Source of the DNA: G963677185 sp963677185
GTDB taxonomy: Bacteria > Bacillota > Syntrophomonadia > Syntrophomonadales > Syntrophomonadaceae
Assembly (NCBI GenBank): GCA_963677185.1
Contig: OY781889.1
Span: 930,001 to 994,000, forward strand
DNA length: 64,000 nucleotides
Direction of reading: 5' to 3'
This document shows positions 51,591 through 59,163 of the stretch, piece after piece. The notes below the pieces were generated by a model. The model had not been told where the DNA came from, did not search any database, and saw nothing but the letters and a program-made list of their open reading frames with translations. A program made the position numbers and the translations under genes. Numbering within the stretch: the stretch's first letter is position 1; each line of letters opens with the position of its first letter.

Positions 51591-51626
51591 AAGGGGTTTC
51601 GGATCCATAACCGAAACCCCTTTTAG
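51591..51626 (+). terminator. Terminator after tRNA-Ser
   Basis: A 12-bp stem (AAGGGGTTTCGG with CCGAAACCCCTT), eight-base loop and T-run. Confidence 0.75.
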
Positions 51627-51641
51627 CTTTTCCCCCTCCCC

Positions 51642-51890
51642 GATAGCCATTTCTCGTGCTTTGCCGTTGTTTATAACGAAAACGCTACCGCTAACCAGCT
51701 GGTATCCGACTCGGCTCACAATTCTACTGATGTAGCTGATGACCACTGGGCCCGGGAGATTATCTACTACCTGGCTGGCTGGGGCATTATTTCCGGCCGC
51801 CTGGACGGCAGCTTTGCTCCTTAAGCCTTCGCCAGCCGAACTGAAGCGGCCCAAATGCTGGGCACTTTGCTTAAAATGATGCCCGAATAG
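51642..51890 (+). pseudogene. Remnant of an SLH-domain surface protein
   Basis: One frame reads SHFSCFAVVYNENATANQL, then TDVADDHWAREIIYYLAGWG, IISGRLDGSFAP, an in-frame TAA at 51822, then AFASRTEAAQMLGTLLKMMPE and a stop. This is a C-terminal S-layer homology repeat (D-HWA...I..L...GII.G..DG.F.P....R.EAA.ML), broken by a single stop, with everything upstream of it lost at the terminator after tRNA-Ser. SLH repeats anchor proteins to secondary wall polymers. There is no start codon or ribosome site. Confidence 0.8.
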
Positions 51891-51966
51891 GGGATTTCGG
51901 AACACGCAACAATTCCTAATGATATGGTCCTTTTGGATTGCTCTTTTGCGATTCTTTAGTGGAGGT

Positions 51967-51995
51967 AAGCCCGCCGCCCGGCGGGCTTCTTTTTC
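51967..51995 (+). terminator. Intrinsic terminator after the SLH remnant
   Basis: Stem AAGCCCGCC with GGCGGGCTT, GCCC loop, then CTTTTTCG. Confidence 0.75.
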
Positions 51996-52113
51996 GTTTC
52001 GCTAAAATGTCATTTGCCAGCTGGCCTTATATTATCTCTCCGAAGCAGATACAATAATATTATATGGCCGACATGGTCCGCGAAATCAACAGTTTCCGGG
52101 AGGAATCACATCA

Positions 52114-52710
52114 ATGAATAATAAACCAGAAGAAGCTACTCTCCAAGAACAGATCTATGATGCCCTTAAGAGGGTACTGGACAGCGGGCGTTTGAAAAGC
52201 CGCCTGGCTCCGGTCCGGGTTTTCCAGAACAAGGCCTATATTTCCCGGGACGGCTGGAGTGAGAGCTCGCTGGATGTCACCATAGAAGCCGGCCAGCTTG
52301 ATTCAAAGGACGGCTCTGCTCTGCTGGCGTTTGTTTGTTTGGACGGCGAGGGATATTTAACCCGGAATGAAGTCCTGTCCTGTTATGACCAGCTTGAAAA
52401 AATTGGTGGCTCAGCTGCAGCTTTCATCGTCACCACCCGGGCTCTGCGCAAAGACGCCTTTAAAGAGGCCGGCAGCCGGGGCATTGGCATCGTGCGCCTG
52501 CTCCCGGACAGCCAGGTTCTATGGCTAAACATCAACATGTCGCCGCTGTCCTTTCGTGAATATGACCGCATCGACGCCAACGATTTTATGAACGCACTGC
52601 TCGATCCCACTTATATGGGGCAAAACCGCGCTTTTTACGGTTTCGGCGATAATCATCTATTCGGTGACTGGTCATCGCTGCTGGCCCATCATCTAGATAA
52701 ATCGGCCTGA
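52114..52710 (+). CDS. Hypothetical protein with a restriction-endonuclease-like (Mrr-type) fold
   Basis: GGAGGAATCACATCA lies before the ATG. The 198-residue protein has an N-terminal helix (EEATLQEQIYDALKRVLDSG). The core SSLDVTIEAGQLDSKDGSALLAFVCLDGEG and ...VLSCYDQLEKIGGSAAAFIVTTRALRKDAFKEAGSRGIGIVRLL resembles the Mrr/PD-(D/E)xK pattern of an Asp strand, a beta strand where the E-x-K lies and a helix, then gi-li. The K of the catalytic motif appears to be absent (CLDG), so it may be inactive. It is followed by a decayed gene, perhaps formerly of the same unit. Family assignment is by pattern only. Confidence 0.55.
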   Translation: MNNKPEEATLQEQIYDALKRVLDSGRLKSRLAPVRVFQNKAYISRDGWSESSLDVTIEAGQLDSKDGSALLAFVCLDGEGYLTRNEVLSCYDQLEKIGGSAAAFIVTTRALRKDAFKEAGSRGIGIVRLLPDSQVLWLNINMSPLSFREYDRIDANDFMNALLDPTYMGQNRAFYGFGDNHLFGDWSSLLAHHLDKSA

Positions 52711-52740
52711 CCATCCCCCGGGACTATTTCCATCAAAGGA

Positions 52741-53263
52741 GGGAGCAACTATGCTGAATCTCCTCTTCCTGCGGTATACGATACCGGGCAGGAAATCAAT
52801 CTGGAAGAATTGGAGACACACCTGGCCTACAGCACCGAAGACATGGCATATATCTCCTGGGATTCGGCCTTGCTCTGCGATCCCGAACAGCCCTGGAATT
52901 TGGTGACCTGATAGCATTTACCAATGTTCAATTACTGGCGCTGCGCAGTTATGAACGCATTCTAGCCCGGCATCTGGACCAGATTTATGACGACATCAGC
53001 GATGCCGATCTGTGCAGGCAATTCTCGCGGATCAAGCGCTATTGTTCCTGCCCGGATTGTTTGCCGTTTGTCTGCCTGAATTAAGTGACCAAATTGAGGC
53101 TCAAAAAAGTATATACGGAGAAGGCTTGAAAAATATCCTTGGAAAGGAAAGCGTGTAGCGTAAAATGCACATTATCAATCAGATCAATTCCATGCTCTCC
53201 AACGAGGTAAATGTTCAGCACTCCAATTTCCCGGAATGGACCAACATCCTCATCGCACTTTAA
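52741..53263 (+). pseudogene. Frameshifted remnant of an unidentified gene
   Basis: AAAGGAGGGAGC marks a former ribosome site. Protein-like text runs in three successive frames. The first, to 52911, has TGQEINLEELETHLAY and ISWDSALLCDPEQPW. The second, to 53084, has LIAFTNVQLLALRSYERILARHLDQIYDD. The third, to 53158, has LFLPGLFAVCLPELSDQIEAQ. A final fragment (MHIINQINSMLSNEVNVQH) starts at 53165 and stops at 53263. At least two frameshifts and stops have occurred. No known family was recognised with confidence; the pattern of a hydrophobic end suggests a membrane-associated protein. Confidence 0.6.
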
Positions 53264-53362
53264 TTCGGCTTCGCCATCTGGCAGAGCGTGCTTTCGAAAC
53301 CCTGTCCGATCGTGGGCATTTTCCCATTGGGCCCAGGCTGATCATTTCCTGTGCTTCTTGAT

Positions 53363-53422
53363 GTAAAGCTTGCTTGACACGCATGGCTGCCCATAGTATA
53401 GTGTATGTAAAGCATGCTTTAC
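53363..53422 (+). promoter_or_regulatory. Promoter with two matching operators for the Xre/DUF2178 pair
   Basis: TTGACA (53374), 17 bases and TATAGT (53397) form the promoter. A perfect 16-base palindrome GTAAAGCATGCTTTAC (53407-53422) covers the start site. A 14/16 match GTAAAGCTTGCTTGAC (53363-53378) overlaps the -35. The two sites are 44 bases apart, about four helical turns, as expected for cooperative binding by the small Xre regulator encoded just downstream. Confidence 0.75.
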
Positions 53423-53446
53423 TTGTTCGCAGAGGGAAGTGATTAT

Positions 53447-53662
53447 ATGGACAACCGATTAAAAGAGCTGCGGGATGAAAAGGGGCTGACCCAGGAAGAC
53501 CTGGCCGCCATGGTCAATGTATCCCGGCAAACCATTATTTCGCTGGAGAAAGGCAAGTACAATCCCTCCATAATCCTGGCCTGGAAACTGGCCCGCTGCT
53601 TTGCGCGGCCCATTGAAGAGGTCTTCATTTTTGATGACGAAGGAGATGATGGCAATGTCTAA
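53447..53662 (+). CDS. Small Xre-type helix-turn-helix regulator
   Basis: The ATG at 53447 follows AGAGGGAAGTGAT; an upstream in-frame extension lies within the operator. The 71-residue protein is just an HTH_3 domain: NRLKELRDEKGLTQEDLAAMVNVSRQTIISLEKGKYNPSIILAWKLARCF, ending PIEEVFIFDD. Such minimal regulators dimerise and autoregulate. Its stop overlaps the downstream DUF2178 gene, so they form a two-gene operon. Confidence 0.93.
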   Translation: MDNRLKELRDEKGLTQEDLAAMVNVSRQTIISLEKGKYNPSIILAWKLARCFARPIEEVFIFDDEGDDGNV

Positions 53663-54053
53663 ACAAAGACAGATAATATCCTATATCATTACATTACTCA
53701 TGCTGTCGGCCCTGGGTGTCTGGCAGATCATGGCGGGCGAACCCTCGCTGGGAGCAGCTTTGATCAGTTCGGGTCTGGCGGTTACCATATTCCGGGTGCT
53801 TAAAAACCGGCGCATCGAAGAACAAAAAGCCCGCGGCCTCAATCCCTATGACGAAAGGGTCAACTATATCGCCGGCAAAGCCTCCAGTCTGGCAATCTCT
53901 ATATGGGTTCTGGCCATCGCAGTTTTCGTGCTGGCCGGCAGCACCCTGGGGCCTGAGCTGACCGTCAATCCCTACAGCTTTGCCGGAATAGCCATGACCC
54001 TGTTGATCCTGATTAACATTGCCGCCTATTATTACTATGACCGAAATGGTTAG
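53655..54053 (+). CDS. DUF2178 membrane protein
   Basis: The ATG overlaps the end of the regulator gene and has GAAGGAG nine bases upstream. The 132-residue protein has four membrane helices (two hairpins) separated by the cytoplasmic loop RRIEEQKARGLNPYDERVNYIAGKASS, a hallmark of DUF2178/YgzB-type proteins encoded next to small Xre regulators. The function is unknown. Its 3' end abuts a MocR fragment in the opposite strand. Confidence 0.85.
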   Translation: MSKQRQIISYIITLLMLSALGVWQIMAGEPSLGAALISSGLAVTIFRVLKNRRIEEQKARGLNPYDERVNYIAGKASSLAISIWVLAIAVFVLAGSTLGPELTVNPYSFAGIAMTLLILINIAAYYYYDRNG

Positions 54054-54305
54054 CCCCTGCCCGTCGACCGGCACCGGTATAACTTCAAATTGCCTGCTCT
54101 GTAACACCTTTAACATGCCGGTATGACAGGGATCTTCAATCAAAATGCGCTTTCCGGAATCCCACAGCAGTTCCGCCAGCACATGCAGGGCCTGGGTGGC
54201 TCCTGCAGTAATGAAAATGTTGCCCGGCATCGCCGCCATGCCCCGGCTGCGGTACAGCCAGGCTGCGATCTCCTCGTGCAGAACCGGCAAAGGGCGGATT
54301 GCCTA
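54050..54305 (-). pseudogene. Fragment of a MocR/GntR-type PLP aminotransferase
   Basis: The minus-strand frame reads AIRPLPVLHEEIAAWLYRSRGM, GNIFITAGATQALHVLAELLW, RILIEDPCHTGMLKVLQSRQFEVIPVPVDGQGL. This matches the class I aminotransferase part of MocR regulators (LR..IA..L...RG......I.IT.G.QQAL..LA.LL....D.V..EDP.Y.G). The HTH domain, start and rest are missing, and the frame runs into antisense of the DUF2178 gene. It is a truncated leftover of an earlier locus. Confidence 0.75.
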
Positions 54306-55148
54306 TGAGTCTGACGCCATTGCATTATTTGCCGAATTAGGCTCGGAAGGGGAATGATATTCCGCCGCAAGGAATAAAACGCGGACTATTGCGGCCAGGA
54401 GCAGCACTATGCATATAGACGCAGTTAAGATAATAGACGGGTAAGCTCCGGCAAAACCGGCCGGCGTAAGGTGTTTGAAAACAATGGCCCCATAAGCCCA
54501 AACGATAACCATTCCATAGGCGGCGTCCCTTTGTTTCAATGTAGTGAGTCCACCGATCAGAGTCCCTGCCGCTAACATGATAATCGTCCACCACTCGGTC
54601 GGCCAACCCCAGCCATCCCAGCCCAGGCTGACCAGCAGCACGGTTATATTGGCGATACTGGCCACGGTGATCCAGCCGAAATACACGCTAAAAGGCAGCC
54701 GCACCAAAAGGGCCAGCTGCCGATCTCCGGCCGCATTCATGATCTTAAGCGATATGGTGGCCAGACAGACGAGAATAACAATCATGAGCACCACACTCAG
54801 GGGAATCAGGCGATAGTGCCAGGCAAAGATCCAGGCCGCATTGGCCAGTGATGATAGGATAAAGTACCGAGCGGCTGATTGCATCCACTCAGGCTGGGGT
54901 TCATTATCGCGCCTGCCGATGGCGCCTATGAAATAGAGCACAAAAACCGCCAGCAACAGATAAATCAGTCCCCAGATCGCAAAAGCATATCCAGCCGGGG
55001 CGAACAAATTGGGATAAGCATCCGACACCTGGCCAGTGCCGACGCCATTGATAGGAAGGATGTTGGCAAGGGAGTTCACCCCAACCATCACGAGATAGGA
55101 TACCACCACTGCTATTTTCAGCCCTACTGGTTCTGATTTGACCTCCAT
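54303..55148 (-). CDS. TspO/MBR-related tryptophan-rich membrane protein
   Basis: The ATG follows GAGGTG by five bases; a GTG two codons before is less likely. The 281-residue protein has about nine hydrophobic segments and the pattern NILPINGVGTGQVSDAYPNLFAPAGYAFAIWGLIYLLLA, ANAAWIFAWHY and WGWPTEWW, characteristic of the long TspO/MBR-related group. Relatives are porphyrin or signal-binding membrane proteins; the role here is unknown. Not clearly linked to neighbours. The length is about twice that of classic TspO, matching the long subfamily. Confidence 0.85.
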   Translation of the reverse strand: MEVKSEPVGLKIAVVVSYLVMVGVNSLANILPINGVGTGQVSDAYPNLFAPAGYAFAIWGLIYLLLAVFVLYFIGAIGRRDNEPQPEWMQSAARYFILSSLANAAWIFAWHYRLIPLSVVLMIVILVCLATISLKIMNAAGDRQLALLVRLPFSVYFGWITVASIANITVLLVSLGWDGWGWPTEWWTIIMLAAGTLIGGLTTLKQRDAAYGMVIVWAYGAIVFKHLTPAGFAGAYPSIILTASICIVLLLAAIVRVLFLAAEYHSPSEPNSANNAMASDS

Positions 55149-55249
55149 TCGCACACCTCATTTCTGGCACGATAACTTCAATCCAGGAACACCATTTGAT
55201 CATAATATACCAAATAATCAAGGGGACAGACCCCTTGTCTTTTGAGGGC

Positions 55250-56029
55250 TTACTTGCGGGCCAGAATTGTGATGCGGCGGAAGGTCTCAAAATACCGCCC
55301 ATCTGAATCCGCTGTCCGGTCCAGCATGCGTTGCACCGCAAGATCCCGGAAAAGCTCCCGCTTGTCTCCTTCCAGAGCGCTGATAAACGGCACCAGAGAG
55401 GGCTGCTCAATCCATCCCACCAGCTCCTCAACGGATGCAAACCACCGATCGGCATTTTCCAATTCTACGCGATAATCCGCAAAGGGGCTCCGTTCCAATA
55501 TTCGCTGGTATTCTTCGACCCCGGGCATATACCAGGGCCAAATGAAATCCCTGAAAAGCTCGTAAAACGGCTCTTCCCGCATCAAATCCCTTACTACCGC
55601 CAGGAAATTCCGGCAGTTGCCTTCTCCACCAAAACTGAAACGCAATGTTCCGCCGCTTTTCAATGCCCGATAGCAGTTCCCGAGCAGGCGCTCATGATCG
55701 GCCACCCAGTGGAGCGCGGCATTGGAAAAGATCACATCAAACTCGGCATCGTAGTTTAAAGAATTAATGTCCTCAAGTTTAAAGGTCAGGCGGTCCATCG
55801 CCAGGCTCTGGGCGGTCGCCATCATGCCAGCCGAGCTGTCTATGCCTACAACCCGGCCATCCGGCAGTAAATTAGCAATTTCCCGGGACAGAATGCCGTC
55901 GCCGCAGCCCAGATCGAGCACCTCTTCGTCGCCCTTCAAATCCAGTTCGCCGATCAGGCGTTCACCCCATTCCTTCTGATGCCGGGATGCCGCCTTGTAC
56001 TTCTCGCCATCGAAATCATAAACACTCAT
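55250..56029 (-). CDS. Class I SAM-dependent methyltransferase (trans-aconitate methyltransferase-like)
   Basis: The 259-residue protein has motif I EEVLDLGCGDGILS, motif II VVGIDSSAGMM, acidic KLEDINSL, FDVIFSNAALHWVADHERLL and GGTLRFSFGGEGN. The HWV motif following SNAA is typical of the trans-aconitate methyltransferase (Tam) group. Substrate may be a small acid, but this cannot be decided. CTAAGGAGGCAG lies before the ATG. A single gene on the minus strand; a short GGGG-ACAGA-CCCC hairpin lies upstream of the next gene. Confidence 0.85.
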   Translation of the reverse strand: MSVYDFDGEKYKAASRHQKEWGERLIGELDLKGDEEVLDLGCGDGILSREIANLLPDGRVVGIDSSAGMMATAQSLAMDRLTFKLEDINSLNYDAEFDVIFSNAALHWVADHERLLGNCYRALKSGGTLRFSFGGEGNCRNFLAVVRDLMREEPFYELFRDFIWPWYMPGVEEYQRILERSPFADYRVELENADRWFASVEELVGWIEQPSLVPFISALEGDKRELFRDLAVQRMLDRTADSDGRYFETFRRITILARK

Positions 56030-56304
56030 CGTACTGCCTCCTTAGCCCAATAGACCCGGCCTTCATCACCGCCCACCCATTTACGAGCGTATCCGGCTTA
56101 ATCAATGGAATCTACCTCCCTCGTTCTATCCTCTGCAATAAAAATATGCTTCTTATAACTGGTTTTTCTAACTTCTTCCAATGCGCACAGGAGCACAGCG
56201 CACTCTTTCTTGATTGAAAATAAAATACGAATATTCTTGTCAATTTTTATCCTAATGGCCTAAAGGCCGCCTGCCTTTTTAGAACGTCACACCAATCTGG
56301 TTTT

Positions 56305-56661
56305 TCACAGCAATATGTCTTTCTGCTTACTTTTGGGCAAGCCGGCTAAAATCAAGTCATAGGACATGTCGATCATTTTACGGACTACCTGGTCGGGAAC
56401 CTCGCCGTCCAGGTAGACCGAATTCCAGTGGGTTTTATTCATATAGTAACCAGGGATGATATCTTTGTATTCCTGCCGCAGTATTTCTCCGGCAACGGGT
56501 TCGCACTTCAGGGTCACGATGGGGACGCCTTCCCGGTCCCCGCCCTGTAGAACGAACATTTTACCGGCCAGCATATAGCGTGTGGCATTCCATTCGATTT
56601 TAAAATCCTTCACGGCGCCCTTCTTGTTCAAGCAATAGCTGTCCAGCCATGGATAGTTCAT
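56305..56661 (-). CDS. mmcQ: MmcQ/YjbR family DNA-binding protein
   Basis: The 118-residue protein has the family motifs YCLNKKGAVKDFKIEWNATRYMLAGKMFVL, VPIVTLKCEP and the C-terminal MNKTHWNSVYLDGEVPD with VRKMIDMSYDLILAGLPK. Members are double-wing DNA-binding-like proteins of unknown role. The start is directly next to the end of the IS607 element (the hairpin AACTATAC/GTATAGTT lies 20 bases before), so the native promoter and possibly the ribosome site have been displaced; only a weak CAGGGC lies upstream. Confidence 0.85.
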   Translation of the reverse strand: MNYPWLDSYCLNKKGAVKDFKIEWNATRYMLAGKMFVLQGGDREGVPIVTLKCEPVAGEILRQEYKDIIPGYYMNKTHWNSVYLDGEVPDQVVRKMIDMSYDLILAGLPKSKQKDILL

Positions 56662-56699
56662 GGCGTGCCCTGGTTCAAAAAACTATACAAAAGTGTATA

Positions 56700-56960
56700 G
56701 TTCAACAGCCTGTCGACTAAACAGGCCGGGTAGCCCACAGGATTCGCTACCTTGGAGTCTGTATCGCTACAGAAGTCTCATTGCCAGCCAAGAGTGTTAC
56801 CCTTGACCGTACTGCAAGACTGCGGGTGTTACCCGCCTCCTATAATCTTTCTGCCAGTGCCTTTCCTTCCAGGTGGCGCCCTCTGGCAGATCTCCTATGC
56901 TACCGTGAACGCAGGTTTTACACCTGCCTTTCTTTTATTTAGTTTCTTTATTGCAGCCCA
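56700..56960 (-). ncRNA. Putative omega-RNA region of the IS607 element
   Basis: TnpB elements encode a guide scaffold from the 3' part of tnpB to the right end. Here this stretch contains hairpins on the minus strand, such as GCAGGTGTAAAACCTGC, GCGGGTAACACCCGC and ACAGGC-type stems near the end. It is a position-based inference; no alignment with known omega-RNAs was possible. Confidence 0.45.
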
Positions 56961-58301
56961 CTGCGACCAGTGGTGCTTGCTTTTTGCTTTGCCCGGCAGT
57001 GTCTTTTTCGTTGCCTTGGGCAGTGTATCTTTAAACCTATACGCACGCCGGGCGATCACTAGAGCCGCTGCCCCGTGCGTTGTCAAGCCAAATTGACGTT
57101 TGTATTTGACTTCGCCTATCACACTTGTATAGGCCGGTTTGACTTTGGTTATCTCTACTCCTTGCCGTTTGGCCTCGCGTTCCAGTCCTTGTAAAAGGCG
57201 GATGTACGCGAAGTTGTGAACCTTCCTGGCCGTTTTGGGTTTTAAGTCCTTGTCGTCTTTGAATTTCAGATCCTCGACGGCAATACCCACGCCCTGGTTC
57301 AAGGCCAGCGCCACAGCTTCTTTAACCACCGAGCCTATACGGTGTCTTCTTCGGTGCGACCGGATGCATATCAGCTCACCATCGCCGATCCACCAGCTCT
57401 GCTTGAAGTTACCGTCGCGGGTGATTAGAGTCAGCGCCAGCCCGTCCGGGTTGGTGTCTATCCCGATCAGGCCCTGGTGTCCGGTAGTCACTACCTCGGC
57501 TTCCGGTTCTTCGATGGTGATGTGGCAGTAGTATTGGCCGTTCTGCCGTATGATCTCCACCTGATAAGCCGCGCCGGTTTCGAGATAATCCAATACCAAC
57601 TGGCGATAGTCTCGGCCATTGACGCACCCTGTTTTCTTCGAGAGCTTCTGTGGCAAATATACCTCGATCTTGATTTGACGGTAGCGCCGCACCTTACCGT
57701 GTATTTCAAATTTGTCTGTGTTGATGACCAGATAAGTTTTGCCGTCTTCTACCACCAGCCGGGTGTTGGGATTGCCTTTCTTAGTTGCATCACCCCGGGA
57801 AGCCAGCCGATTGTCTCTCGCGGCCCGGCATTCTTCCCGGCTGATCTCGCCTTTAGCGCGGCGTTTAAACAGCCTTCTTCCACCGAAGATGATTTTAGGC
57901 AGTGTACCGGCATCCACGAAACGCCGCCAATAAGCGAGTTTGCGCTGGCGTTTGGCGAGTTTGGCTTCAAGGCTGGGAAGCTGCTCGGGCTTCTTGCACT
58001 TACGAATCTTCTCTTTTACTGCCTTGATTTTGGCCGTCCAGTTTGCGATCTGGAGATTCAATAGCTCCCGCTGCGCCACTTTCAATTGCCGGGCCTGCTC
58101 AATTGTGTCCGAAGCATAACGGGAATTGAGCCCGTACTGCGCCTGGATTAATTTCTGGATGTCGGCTTTCTTTTTACCTTCCAAGAGGCGCTTGTACGAA
58201 TAGCGCACAGCCGAGGAAAACAGCGCTAACATCTGGTCCATTGCCTTTGCGTCATCGTCCGAAAGGTTGATAGCGATTGCCCTAATTGTGGTTTTCATCA
58301 T
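56895..58301 (-). CDS. tnpB: TnpB-like RNA-guided nuclease of an IS607 element (zinc-ribbon-less)
   Basis: The 468-residue protein has an N-terminal helical region and an OB-like part. RuvC-I is GIDTNPDGLALTLI, RuvC-II GVGIAVEDLKFKDD and RuvC-III-like VKYKRQFGLTTHGAAALVIARRAYRF. Between RuvC-II and III the usual CxxC...CxxC zinc ribbon is missing (VKPAYTSVIGEVKY leads straight on). The third catalytic position carries His in THGAAAL instead of Asp. It may represent the divergent IS607 group with a rearranged or inactive nuclease. About 45 basic residues extend the C-terminus. It overlaps tnpA. Confidence 0.88.
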   Translation of the reverse strand: MMKTTIRAIAINLSDDDAKAMDQMLALFSSAVRYSYKRLLEGKKKADIQKLIQAQYGLNSRYASDTIEQARQLKVAQRELLNLQIANWTAKIKAVKEKIRKCKKPEQLPSLEAKLAKRQRKLAYWRRFVDAGTLPKIIFGGRRLFKRRAKGEISREECRAARDNRLASRGDATKKGNPNTRLVVEDGKTYLVINTDKFEIHGKVRRYRQIKIEVYLPQKLSKKTGCVNGRDYRQLVLDYLETGAAYQVEIIRQNGQYYCHITIEEPEAEVVTTGHQGLIGIDTNPDGLALTLITRDGNFKQSWWIGDGELICIRSHRRRHRIGSVVKEAVALALNQGVGIAVEDLKFKDDKDLKPKTARKVHNFAYIRLLQGLEREAKRQGVEITKVKPAYTSVIGEVKYKRQFGLTTHGAAALVIARRAYRFKDTLPKATKKTLPGKAKSKHHWSQWAAIKKLNKRKAGVKPAFTVA

Positions 58302-58920
58302 TCGCGCCCCTTTCGCGTTCTAACTCACTTAAACACTTTTTAATTTTTCTGCCGCCCCTTGCTCCGTATAGCCTGGCCGAAAACGAAGTGATTATCGCAA
58401 TCAGGTCTTCGACCATCTCTTTGTCCGGTTCCTGAACGGCGTTTTTCTCCACCGTTTCCAGTTCAACACCAGCCAGGGCGCATAACATTTCAATGTAGCG
58501 ATATCCGAAACGCGCTAAACGATCTGGGTACTCAACCACGATCCGTTCTACACTTTCCAGGCTGCCAAACATGGCCTTCAACTCTTTGCGGTTCTCGTTG
58601 ATCCCGCTGGCCACTTCCTCAAACACTTTAACAACCGTATAGCCCTTGGTGTGGCAGTGGTAAACCAGACGTTCTTTTTGGCGTTGCAGGTTGCCGGATT
58701 GCTCCTGCTTTTTCGTGGACACCCGGCAGTAGACATATACTCGCCCGATGGATTCTTCCGTGGTTTCGCCTAACAGGCTGTGGATTTCTTCCTCTCTGTA
58801 CCTCCGGGTGCCGCCCGGGGTCCTCACCGGATGGAGCTTACCTTTTTGCTCCCAGGACAACAGCGTCATCCGGGTTACGTTTAATAGCTTCTTGGTTTCT
58901 TGCATAGTGTATAGTTTCAT
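58282..58920 (-). CDS. tnpA: IS607 family serine recombinase TnpA
   Basis: The ATG follows AGGAG by seven bases; a longer GTG start is less likely. The 212-residue protein begins with a MerR-type helix-turn-helix (YTMQETKKLLNVTRMTLLSWEQKGKLHPVRTPGGTRRY). A small serine-recombinase catalytic domain follows: VYCRVSTKKQ with the nucleophile Ser, SGINENRKEL and VVEYPDRLARFGYRYIE. This is the hallmark order of IS607 TnpA. It excises and inserts the element without duplications. It overlaps tnpB and is the first gene of the element. Confidence 0.93.
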   Translation of the reverse strand: MKLYTMQETKKLLNVTRMTLLSWEQKGKLHPVRTPGGTRRYREEEIHSLLGETTEESIGRVYVYCRVSTKKQEQSGNLQRQKERLVYHCHTKGYTVVKVFEEVASGINENRKELKAMFGSLESVERIVVEYPDRLARFGYRYIEMLCALAGVELETVEKNAVQEPDKEMVEDLIAIITSFSARLYGARGGRKIKKCLSELERERGANDENHN

Positions 58921-59163
58921 AACATCACTCCTATACACTATTATACTATTTTAGACTATTTACGCAAGCTGCCTAGACCTCCTTCGCAAGGTTTTAATTA
59001 CTATTCTATTATTTTACCATTGAGACTCTGGCCTGGCTGCTCTGCGCTAAAAATGCCGGGCTTCTGCCTGGCTGCTAAAAATCAGTCCTGGAACGGTATA
59101 TAATATGCTCAAAGATGGCAGACTGAAAATTGCATGCGATTCGGAAGCCGGGAGGATAATGCC

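Larger units (their letters stand above)
56680..58960 (-). mobile_element. IS607-type transposable element (tnpA-tnpB)
   Basis: An IS607-like element: a serine recombinase gene overlapping a TnpB gene by about 20 bases, both on the minus strand. It lacks terminal inverted repeats, as expected. The motif TATACACT occurs at both ends: in the hairpin AACTATAC-aaaagt-GTATAGTT at 56681-56702 and in TATACACTATTATACT near 58933-58948, plus once in the tnpA start. It lies immediately upstream of mmcQ. Exact ends cannot be fixed without an empty site. Confidence 0.7.

Noticed and set aside
51315..51905. 196-codon minus-strand frame over the repeats, tRNA-Ser and SLH remnant
   Set aside because: It reads antisense through a tRNA and structured repeats (AERKGFEPL-type text is a known tRNA-Ser artefact); no ribosome site.
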